From Methanocorpusculaceae archaeon UBA425 (GTDB taxonomy: Archaea; Halobacteriota; Methanomicrobia; Methanomicrobiales; Methanocorpusculaceae), in contig DAWV01000008.1 in NCBI GenBank assembly GCA_002506085.1, positions 143,628 through 207,627 of the forward strand: 64,000 bases of DNA, read 5' to 3'. Below the pieces are notes generated by a model that had not been told where the DNA came from, did no database searches, and worked only from the letters and a program-made list of their open reading frames with translations. The translations under genes were made by a program, and so were the position numbers. Shown piece by piece: positions 26,930 to 34,184 of this stretch; the stretch's first letter is position 1; the number at the start of each line of letters is the position of its first letter.

Positions 26930-29020
26930 ATGACAGACAAAAACAGCAGACCCATCGTCCTTTTGTATCCTCCGCCCTCGGACCCCACACAGCCCTATTC
27001 AAGCCTGCCTGCCCTTACCGGATTTTTGCGCAGTCACGGATTTAAGGTCATCCAAAAGGATCTGGGTATTGAAATGCTCAACGAACTGCTCACCCCCGCG
27101 TCCCTCCGGAAAGCCCGCGATCTGGCGGTTAACCGGGCCGATCTGACAGACCCTGAATCCGGCAGCGAGTATTTCGAGCGTTATTACGGCATAATCGGTC
27201 TCTCAGACTACATCATCGGGCATGTCGATGAGGCAAAATGCGTTATGCGGGATAAAACCCAGTTTTCCAACCTGAAACGCTATCAGTGGGCAGCGAATAT
27301 TCTGGGGATGGCCTGTGAACTCGTCTCCCTTCCCCATCATCCGACACGACTCGAGCCTTACAGCTATGAAACCGACATCGAACTCTCCTTCAAAGGACTA
27401 TTTGAGGGGACCTCCGGCAGATTCGATAACCTGTTCTTCGAAATATTTGCCGAGAAAGTCGTTCCGGAAATTCTGAAGCTGAATCCGCTTTTTGTCGGCA
27501 TATCGACAACCTATCATTTTCAGATTATTCCTGCCTTTACCCTTTCGCGGCTTTTAAAGCAGGCCTCCCCTGAACTGTATATCAATATAGGGGGGGCTAT
27601 CATTCAGGACATGGAAGCCGATCTGCTTCTGGATCCGAAATGGTTTGCATTTGCCGACAGTTTTGTTGTCGGAGAAGGGGAAACCGCCCTCGTCCGTCTG
27701 GCTGAAAATCTTCTGGCAGGAGACAACCCCGGGCACGACGTAAAAAATCTCATCTCCCTCGTCAACGGTGTGCCGGCAGCGTCCGGTTTGCGCTGGTATG
27801 AGGATATGAAGAGCCTGCCGTGCCCGGATTATGAGGGTCTCGGACTGGATCAGTATCTTTCTCCCGAACCGGTTTTGTTATTGTCCTCGACCCGCGGATG
27901 TTACTATGGGAAGTGCGCTTTTTGCGATGTGACCAAAAACACGAAGGCATTTCACCGGCAGATGGACAACGGGCAGTTTACTGACCATATTTGTGAGATG
28001 CATCGGAAATACGGGGCTGACCGTTTTTTTCTCTGTGATGATGCTATGCCTCCTGCGAAAATGCTTGCCCTGGCAAAACTTGTAACGGAAAAGTTACCCG
28101 GGGTCACCTGGCAGGCAGAGGCGCGATTTGAAAAGGTCATGACGCCTGAGTTTTTGTCGGCAGTGAAAAAGGGAGGGTGCAGACAGCTCTCCTTCGGATT
28201 TGAGTCAGCATCTCAGCGTGTCCTCGACATGATGAATAAAAATAATTCTGCCAAGCTTGACCGGGAGATTTTAGATTCCTGTGCAAAGAACGGAATTGCG
28301 GTAAACTTACAGACCTTTATCGGGTTTCCAACCGAGACCCGGGAGGAAGCCCGGGAAACGATCGACTTTCTGATAGAGAATGAGGAGAAGATTGCGTCAA
28401 TCGGGTTTGGTATTTTTTCCCTGTTTAAGGATACGCCGGTTCATAAAAATCCCGAACATTTTAGTATTCGCGATGTCTCCATAAGTCCATCCCTGTTTGG
28501 CGGTTGTGAGTATACGCCGTTGTCCGGAATGACATTAGAGGAGATTGAGAAAGAGCATAAGACAGCTCTTGAAATAATCAGTTCAATGTATAATGTAAGG
28601 GGTTTCTATCTGAGCAAGGCTATGGGGGCTCACAGCCTGCTGCAGTTTTCGTATTATGATTACCCTGCGCTCTACCGGATATGGAAGGAGATGGGAGCAC
28701 CTCGATGGGAAGATACCGTGGATATGGGGGATACTGTTTTGAACCGGAATCCGTCCCTCATGTATTCCTCATCTGGTGAGCCTGCCCCCTCCGGGCTCCG
28801 GGTGTTTTGCAGTGATACAGGCAACCAGTTCTTTGTCTCGTCAAGCGAGCAGAGGCTGCTGGACCTCTGTGACGGCTCTCCTATGGGTGATATAGCATCT
28901 CGCTGGGCTGATGAACAGACAAAGGATTTCAGCGGGAGGATTGTATTTATGACGCGGGCGTTTGCGAGTCTTCGGGAGTTTCTGCGAAAGGGTCTTGTGA
29001 TATCGGGGAGTAACGCCTGA
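26930..29020 (+). CDS. Cobalamin-binding radical SAM enzyme with PqqD-like tail
   Basis: A 696-residue protein. The first 300 residues look like a B12-binding domain (IVLLYPPPSDP, later INIGGAI and FVVGEGE) without a DxHxxG motif. The radical SAM cysteines are Cys324, Cys329 and Cys332 in RGCYYGKCAFC, a Cx4Cx2C spacing that resembles the CWWG-type motif of RiPP maturation enzymes. The last 70 residues (about 625-696) read like a PqqD-type peptide-recognition domain: LLDLCDGSPMGDIASRW then FLRKGLV. B12-radical SAM enzymes often methylate unactivated carbons, so valines of the repeat are possible targets. Confidence 0.82.
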   Translation: MTDKNSRPIVLLYPPPSDPTQPYSSLPALTGFLRSHGFKVIQKDLGIEMLNELLTPASLRKARDLAVNRADLTDPESGSEYFERYYGIIGLSDYIIGHVDEAKCVMRDKTQFSNLKRYQWAANILGMACELVSLPHHPTRLEPYSYETDIELSFKGLFEGTSGRFDNLFFEIFAEKVVPEILKLNPLFVGISTTYHFQIIPAFTLSRLLKQASPELYINIGGAIIQDMEADLLLDPKWFAFADSFVVGEGETALVRLAENLLAGDNPGHDVKNLISLVNGVPAASGLRWYEDMKSLPCPDYEGLGLDQYLSPEPVLLLSSTRGCYYGKCAFCDVTKNTKAFHRQMDNGQFTDHICEMHRKYGADRFFLCDDAMPPAKMLALAKLVTEKLPGVTWQAEARFEKVMTPEFLSAVKKGGCRQLSFGFESASQRVLDMMNKNNSAKLDREILDSCAKNGIAVNLQTFIGFPTETREEARETIDFLIENEEKIASIGFGIFSLFKDTPVHKNPEHFSIRDVSISPSLFGGCEYTPLSGMTLEEIEKEHKTALEIISSMYNVRGFYLSKAMGAHSLLQFSYYDYPALYRIWKEMGAPRWEDTVDMGDTVLNRNPSLMYSSSGEPAPSGLRVFCSDTGNQFFVSSSEQRLLDLCDGSPMGDIASRWADEQTKDFSGRIVFMTRAFASLREFLRKGLVISGSNA

Positions 29021-29074
29021 TTTATCCGGGCGGTCGGGTTAGAATAAAGCGGGGATGTCATTAGGGTGTACGGG

Positions 29075-29116
29075 GTTCATGTATGGCATTCTTCATACCC
29101 CCGAAGAATCATGAAC
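29075..29116 (+). terminator. Bulged inverted repeat after the radical SAM operon
   Basis: Two perfect 7-base stems (29075-29081 with 29110-29116; 29088-29094 with 29103-29109) stack with a six-base bulge on one side. It lies 55 bases after the B12-radical SAM stop and about 50 before the reductase. No T-run follows, so it could be a 3'-end structure or a processing or regulatory site. Confidence 0.45.
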
Positions 29117-29166
29117 ATAAGCCTGCTTTGGAGCCATCAATATGAGCATGTTGTTTTTATTCCTGC

Positions 29167-30330
29167 GTGACCAAAGAATCATATGTGTCAGATGTAATCA
29201 TTGTCGGAGGGGGGCCTGCGGGGTCGACTGCCGCCCATTTATGCGCTAAAGCAGGTTTATCCACACGTGTTCTCGAGGAACACTCTTCTATAGGATACCC
29301 TGTTCAGTGTGCCGGTCTTCTTTCGAACAATGCCTTTGCCGAATGCGGTGTTTCTGACAAATCAATGTATAATACGGTAAGCGGGGCAAAAATCTGCGGG
29401 TCAAAGGGACATGCCCTCACGTTCGATGCAAAAATCACCAAAGCCTATGTTGTTGACAGAGGGCGGCTGGATTATGAAATGGCAGTTCGTGCGGCCGAGT
29501 CCGGCGCCGAGTTCTCTTTCAAGACCTGTGTCACGAAAATCAATCCGGCGAAAAAAATAATTCATACGGCGGGCGGTGAGGATATTCCCTATTCTCTTCT
29601 GATAGGAGCGGATGGTCCGAGGAGTGTGATTGCCCGGGGTCTTTTGATTCCTCCATCCAGATTTATTTACTCGGGAATTCAGGCGGAAGTCCCGTGGGAA
29701 GGAGACCCCTCACTCGTGGAACTTCATCCGAATGCCGCACCCGAATTTTTCGCATGGGTCATTCCCCTTTCCGAGAGCAGGGCACGGATGGGTCTGTGCG
29801 GGACGAAGAATGTGCCGGACCTTTTTGCAAAGTTTCTCTCACGATTTAAAGACAGCACTGTTCATTCGGTCACGGGCACGATTCCAATAGGAATCCGGAC
29901 CAGGACGTTCGGATCGGGCTGTCTGCTTATTGGCGATGCAGCCGGTTTTCCAAAACCCACGTCCGGCGGGGGGGTGTTTACGGGCGTCAGGTCTGCCCGG
30001 TATGCAGCTCAGGTCGCAATACATTCGGTTGAAGCCGGCGATATGACGGACAGTTTCCTCTCCCGCTATGAAACCCTCTGGCGTGCGGATTTCGGGCGTG
30101 AGCTGGATATGGGGTTGAAGGCTCTGCAGTTCCGCCGGAATCTTGATTCGCGGGATATTGATTCGGCAGTAGATGCTCTCAATACGCCGGAGACACTCGA
30201 CCTTATTACCCGGTACGGGGATATGGACCGGCCTTCTGATTTGCTGAAAAGACTGGCGATGAAGCCCGAGCTTTACGGGACGTTCGGAAAGATCGGGGTG
30301 AAGGGGATATTCCGGTCATTGTTCGGGTAA
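29167..30330 (+). CDS. Geranylgeranyl reductase-family FAD oxidoreductase
   Basis: A 387-residue flavoprotein with the Rossmann start VIIVGGGPAGSTAAHL (residues about 10-25), the SIGYPVQCAGLL segment typical of archaeal (di)geranylgeranyl reductases, and the second FAD motif LLIGDAAGF near residue 255. The family usually saturates isoprenoid chains of membrane lipids. Translation starts at GTG 29167; no nearby ATG fits. It follows the radical SAM genes by 146 bases, so it may belong to their pathway or simply be a lipid enzyme next door. Confidence 0.83.
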   Translation: MTKESYVSDVIIVGGGPAGSTAAHLCAKAGLSTRVLEEHSSIGYPVQCAGLLSNNAFAECGVSDKSMYNTVSGAKICGSKGHALTFDAKITKAYVVDRGRLDYEMAVRAAESGAEFSFKTCVTKINPAKKIIHTAGGEDIPYSLLIGADGPRSVIARGLLIPPSRFIYSGIQAEVPWEGDPSLVELHPNAAPEFFAWVIPLSESRARMGLCGTKNVPDLFAKFLSRFKDSTVHSVTGTIPIGIRTRTFGSGCLLIGDAAGFPKPTSGGGVFTGVRSARYAAQVAIHSVEAGDMTDSFLSRYETLWRADFGRELDMGLKALQFRRNLDSRDIDSAVDALNTPETLDLITRYGDMDRPSDLLKRLAMKPELYGTFGKIGVKGIFRSLFG

Positions 30331-30351
30331 GGGTTGTTCAGATTTTTTCCC

Positions 30352-30418
30352 GGAACCGTGCGGGCTGCTTTTCAAAAGATGAACCGGTTTGTCAAACGGT
30401 TTGACAGGCAGAGGTTCC
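30352..30418 (+). promoter_or_regulatory. Nested inverted repeats with a 17-base palindrome
   Basis: TGTCAAAC-G-GTTTGACA (30390-30406) is a perfect palindrome with a one-base centre. Around it lie paired arms GGAACC/GGTTCC (30352-30357, 30413-30418) and CTGC/GCAG (30365-30368, 30408-30411). The element is 90-155 bases before the ECF transporter start and 22 after the reductase stop. It could be an operator for a metal-responsive regulator, or the folded 3' end of the reductase transcript. Confidence 0.45.
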
Positions 30419-30508
30419 ACGCGGTCTTCCGGCACAAAATTATCTATGTTTCACCGTAATACCAATCCAACTATCTTTATGTCATCAAAGCATACATAAT
30501 TCATATTC

Positions 30509-31459
30509 ATGCACCTCATTGAAACCCGGGACCTCTGTTACTCATACAGCACATCCAAAGCGCCGGTTCTGAACAATATCAACTTCATTGCCGGAAGGAA
30601 ACAACGTATCGCCGTCCTCGGTCCAAATGGAGCTGGGAAAAGTACCCTCTTCCGGCATTTAAACGGCATTCTCCAGCCTAAATCCGGGTCTGTTTTAATC
30701 AAGGGAGAGCCCATCACGAAAGCAAACATCCACGAGGTGCGGAAGTTTGTCGGGCTTGTCTTCCAGAACCCGGACGACCAGGTATTTTCCACCACCGTCG
30801 AACAGGACATCGCCTTCGGCCCCTACAATCTCGGACTCGACGAAGAAACCGTGGCACATCGTGTGGACTCCGTCGTAAGTATGCTCGGACTCGAAGACCT
30901 CCGTGACCGGGCACCCCACCATCTCTCCGGCGGAGAGAAAAAACGCGTGGCGATAGCAGGGGTCCTTGCCATGGAACCCCAGGTCCTCATCCTCGACGAA
31001 CCCACCGCAGGACTCGACCCGCAGGGCGTCAAAGAATTATCCGGATTCCTCAACGCACTCCCGGAAAAATTCGGCTTCACTGTAATCTACTCGACCCATC
31101 AGGTCGACCTCGTCCCGGAAATGGCGGACTTTGTTTACATTATGGAAAAAGGCGAAATCACCGGATACGGAACGCCAAAGGAAATCTTCCTCCAGGACGA
31201 TCTCCTCGCCCGTGCCCATCTGGAACTTCCGGCACTCCCGAAACTCATCCGTGCCCTTCAGGCTCAGGGAGTGGACATTGAATCCGCCTACACGTATCAG
31301 GACGCGGAAGACTCATTCATGAAAGCGTTCGGAAAACAACCTATCCCCCGCAAAAAAGTGGAAGACCCCCTTCCCTACGGGCTTGACCTTCCGCATACCC
31401 ATGACCATGACCATGAACACACCGCGGACCATTATCATCACCACCATCCTCACCAATGA
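30509..31459 (+). CDS. ECF transporter ATPase with His-rich tail
   Basis: A 316-residue ABC ATPase of the CbiO/EcfA group. Walker A GPNGAGKST is near residue 38, the Q-loop in VFQNPDDQVFS, signature LSGGEKKR and Walker B LILDEPTAGLD follow in order. The last 20 residues are rich in histidine (HTHDHDHEHTADHYHHHH), suggesting metal binding and hence nickel or cobalt uptake, but this is inference. It overlaps the T-subunit gene by four bases. A TATA-like TTTATG at 30477 would give an almost leaderless transcript. Confidence 0.9.
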   Translation: MHLIETRDLCYSYSTSKAPVLNNINFIAGRKQRIAVLGPNGAGKSTLFRHLNGILQPKSGSVLIKGEPITKANIHEVRKFVGLVFQNPDDQVFSTTVEQDIAFGPYNLGLDEETVAHRVDSVVSMLGLEDLRDRAPHHLSGGEKKRVAIAGVLAMEPQVLILDEPTAGLDPQGVKELSGFLNALPEKFGFTVIYSTHQVDLVPEMADFVYIMEKGEITGYGTPKEIFLQDDLLARAHLELPALPKLIRALQAQGVDIESAYTYQDAEDSFMKAFGKQPIPRKKVEDPLPYGLDLPHTHDHDHEHTADHYHHHHPHQ

Positions 31460-32301
31460 CGCTTATCGACGAACTCTTTGATATCGAACGCGAAGCCTAC
31501 CGGAAAAGTCCGGTACATGCTATGGATGCGAGAGTAAAACTCATCCTGTGTCTCCTCGCGCTTCTGGTAACGGTCCTCCTCCCCTACGTCAGGATAGATG
31601 ACCAGATTATCGCATGGCCGCAGATATTTGCCTTTGTCGTTATTTACATGCTTTTCTGGGGTCTGTATTTCCTGTCAGGTTCGTCCATCAGATATTACTT
31701 CGTCAGGCTCCTTCTCATCATGCCTTTTGGGTTATTCTTCATCATTCTCCAGCCGTTTTTCGGAAACCCCTACTATGATGTATACCATGTCCTGTTTTCC
31801 TTTCCCTTCGGGATAACCATGTACTGGGAGTCACTTGTATTCGGCATCTCACTCTTTGCGAAGTTCGTCATCTCACTCTCCTTCATTATCCTTCTCTCGG
31901 CGACTACCACCATGCAGGGCATGCTTGAAGGGGCGGCCCGGCTTCATGTCCCCAAACTCTTCATTACAGTCATGAGCCTGACAATCCGGTATATCTTCGT
32001 CTTCGCTCTGGTGTTCCAGAAGATTCAGTCCGCGTTTGCCTGCAAATGTTTCCGCTGGTCCGACCGCCGTCTTCCGCTCGGGTACCGGCTGAACGTAATC
32101 GGAAATGCGGCGGGTTCGCTCTTTGTCCGTGCGCTGGATCAGGGTGAACGGACCTACACGGCGATGTGCTGCCGGGGATATGAATCCGATTCATCAATGC
32201 ACTTCAGAAAGAAACCTCTCGCCCCTGCCGAGTGGATATTTCTGCTGTTTGGCGCAGGATATGTCATCCTGTTTCCGGTGCTTGTCTATCTGATATTCTA
32301 A
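31456..32301 (+). CDS. ECF transporter transmembrane (T) subunit
   Basis: A 281-residue membrane protein of the CbiQ/EcfT family, with about six hydrophobic segments and the conserved cytoplasmic stretch ending in GERTYTAMCCRGYES, the coupling motif (A-R-G-like) that contacts the ATPase. It starts inside the last codons of the ATPase gene (ATGA overlap). No substrate-binding S subunit (CbiM-like or other) is present on either side, so the specificity component must lie elsewhere. Confidence 0.88.
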   Translation: MTLIDELFDIEREAYRKSPVHAMDARVKLILCLLALLVTVLLPYVRIDDQIIAWPQIFAFVVIYMLFWGLYFLSGSSIRYYFVRLLLIMPFGLFFIILQPFFGNPYYDVYHVLFSFPFGITMYWESLVFGISLFAKFVISLSFIILLSATTTMQGMLEGAARLHVPKLFITVMSLTIRYIFVFALVFQKIQSAFACKCFRWSDRRLPLGYRLNVIGNAAGSLFVRALDQGERTYTAMCCRGYESDSSMHFRKKPLAPAEWIFLLFGAGYVILFPVLVYLIF

Positions 32302-32494
32302 TAATATTATAACGGACCGGTTTCAACAATGCGACTTTTGGCGGGCGATATTTTGCGCGCGGTAAATATTGTGCGATAATGCCCGCGACTCTCTGCAATC
32401 TGCCCGAATCTTTCGATTTGCGTCTATTTGCTTGGGATTTGACGGGAATATTCTTGGCTCATTACAAAACTATTTACAGTGCTAAACCAATGTA

Positions 32495-32660
32495 GAGAAT
32501 AGAGAGTTCCACGGGATTAAGGCGACGTGGTATAACTTTCACCGGGGAGCCGGATAGGGGGTCAGTAACCTCCGAATGTTGCAGTATTTGAGATAAATGC
32601 GGTGCCGGGAAAAACGGGTGTAAGCCCGTTTCACTGTCGAAGTTTATTCAAATTCAGGTA
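32495..32660 (+). ncRNA. Candidate structured 5' leader upstream of a small ORF
   Basis: Between the T subunit and the small gene at 32705, four hairpins are visible: CCACG/CGTGG (32509-32530), CCGG-GGAG-CCGG (32542-32553), GGGGGT/AACCTCC-type stem (32557-32573, one G-U), and AAACGGG/CCCGTTT (32612-32631). A TATA-like tatttaca (32471-32478) would start a transcript near 32498. The stretch 32302-32470 upstream holds no gene I can support. The fold looks like a regulatory leader or a stable RNA; I match it to no known riboswitch. Confidence 0.45.
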
Positions 32661-32704
32661 ACCAGTCAATTTGCGTAATCACTAAAAACCGAGGTGAAAA
32701 CCAA

Positions 32705-32821
32705 ATGCAGAAAACCCCAATGGCAGGCAAAAAAGACTCCAAAGAAGCAGCCCCAGCAAAAACTGAAGCAGCACCTGAAGCAAGCCAGTCAAAATCCTCA
32801 AAGAAAGGACAGCGCAAATAA
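32705..32821 (+). CDS. 38-residue lysine/alanine-rich peptide
   Basis: ATG at 32705 stands eight bases after a strong ribosome site, GAGGTGA. The product MQKTPMAGKKDSKEAAPA... has nine Lys and one Arg against four acidic residues, many Ala, Pro and Ser, and no hydrophobic core, so it should be disordered and basic. Similar composition is seen in nucleic-acid-binding tails, but I recognise no family. A different frame starting at GTG 32694 would sit on the ribosome site and is less likely. A strong hairpin follows 40 bases after the stop. Confidence 0.55.
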   Translation: MQKTPMAGKKDSKEAAPAKTEAAPEASQSKSSKKGQRK

Positions 32822-32861
32822 ATTTGCGCCCTTTCACCGAGTAAGAATAGTTGAACATTCC

Positions 32862-32895
32862 CTTATACCGGGAGAAGTACCCTTCTCGGTATAAG
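32862..32895 (+). terminator. Strong hairpin after the small gene
   Basis: A 14-pair stem (CTTATACC plus GAGAAG, with a two-base bulge) and a four-base loop. It lies in the gap between the small gene and the convergent activase gene, so it probably ends one or both transcripts, although no clear T-run follows on the plus strand. Confidence 0.55.
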
Positions 32896-32915
32896 GCCGC
32901 CCCAACACTTGGATA

Positions 32916-34184
32916 TTATTCTGTTTTCGTTATTTTCGCATTGGATAACATGAGTTTGATTCTGTTTTCCTGATTGATGCGGGTTGCTCCGGGATCATAG
33001 TCGACAGCGACAATGTTTGAGTCCGGATAATCCATTTTGAGCCGTCTCATCATGCCTTTGCCGACGATATGGTTCGGCAGACAGCCGAACGGCTGCGTGC
33101 AGACGATGTTCGGTGTTCCCGAGTGAATGAGTTCGAGCATCTCGGCGGTAAGCAGCCAGCCTTCGCCCATTTTATTGCCGTATCCCAGATAACCTTTGAT
33201 GAATTTCTGCAAATCGGCGAAGGTCCCCATGGCACGGAAGGTCCCCTCCTCCTTTATGACATCGATCATGATATTCTGACAGCTCATGATGTAGTTCTGT
33301 GCGAGACCAATCGCGAACTTCTTGAGTCTGCTTCCTCCGTATAAATCCGCATCAACGTAACGGTTATTGAATTTGAAGAGCATGAAGTCAGTAATGCCCG
33401 GCACGATGACCTCTACGCCTTCATTGAAAAGGAAATCCTCGAGATTGTTGTTCCCGAGGGGAGCATACTTGATATATATCTCGCCAACGATGCCGACGCG
33501 GATTTTCTTTTCAGTGCTCTTGGGAATTGCCGCGAATTCGCGGGTTATCTTCTGCATGTATGTCTTCATCTGACCACGGCTCATTCCCTTTCCGTGAATG
33601 AAGAGGTCGACGAGATTGTCGGTCCATTTTTCAATCAGTGTGTTGGTTGTGCCTTTCTCCAGCTCGTAGGGTCTGCACTGGTTGCCGAGGTGAACGAGAA
33701 GGTCCCCGTACATCATGCCGAAGACGAGCCTGCGGGCAACTTTCAGGGGGATGGAGAATCCCGGATTCTTTTCAAGACCCGAGAGGTTGATGGAAATAAC
33801 AGGAATGTAGTCGAGACCTGCTTTTTTCAGGGCTTTTCTGAGCAGGTGGATGTAATTCGAGGCACGGCAGCCTCCTCCGGTCTGGCTTATCAAAAGAGCG
33901 ACTTTGTGCGGGTCGTATCTTCCGCTCTGGACTGCTTCTATGAGCTGGCCGATGACAAGGAGAGCCGGGTAGCATGTGTCATTATGAACGTATTTAAGTC
34001 CGGTTTCGACAATTTCACGACCGTTCGTCGTGAGAATCTCTATTTTGTAGCCCTCGAGTTCAATAATCTTCGTTAAGAGTTCGAACATCACCGGGAGCAT
34101 CTGGGGGAGAAGGATGGTGTATTCCTTTTTCATCTCCTCAGTGAATAGGAGACGACCGGTTTCATCGTAGACAAGTTCTGCCAT
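32916..34184 (-). CDS. 2-hydroxyacyl-CoA dehydratase-like iron-sulfur protein
   Basis: A 422-residue protein related to the dehydratase component of the activase/dehydratase systems. Conserved cysteine segments are NDTCYPALL, GGGCRASNY and QPFGCLPNH, suggesting a bound 4Fe-4S cluster. It overlaps the stop/start of the larger activase gene (both at 34184) and must work with it. In anaerobes such pairs use ATP hydrolysis to push an electron to a low potential for difficult reductions; the substrate here is unknown. Confidence 0.8.
   Translation of the reverse strand: MAELVYDETGRLLFTEEMKKEYTILLPQMLPVMFELLTKIIELEGYKIEILTTNGREIVETGLKYVHNDTCYPALLVIGQLIEAVQSGRYDPHKVALLISQTGGGCRASNYIHLLRKALKKAGLDYIPVISINLSGLEKNPGFSIPLKVARRLVFGMMYGDLLVHLGNQCRPYELEKGTTNTLIEKWTDNLVDLFIHGKGMSRGQMKTYMQKITREFAAIPKSTEKKIRVGIVGEIYIKYAPLGNNNLEDFLFNEGVEVIVPGITDFMLFKFNNRYVDADLYGGSRLKKFAIGLAQNYIMSCQNIMIDVIKEEGTFRAMGTFADLQKFIKGYLGYGNKMGEGWLLTAEMLELIHSGTPNIVCTQPFGCLPNHIVGKGMMRRLKMDYPDSNIVAVDYDPGATRINQENRIKLMLSNAKITKTE

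Noticed and set aside
32500..32660. Cobalamin or SRP RNA
   Set aside because: It lies near a metal-type transporter and has a GTAAC stretch, but the conserved cobalamin core and the SRP S-domain motif are not present.
32694..32894. 66-codon frame starting at GTG 32694
   Set aside because: Its start lies on the ribosome site of the better-placed ATG at 32705 and it runs into the hairpin.
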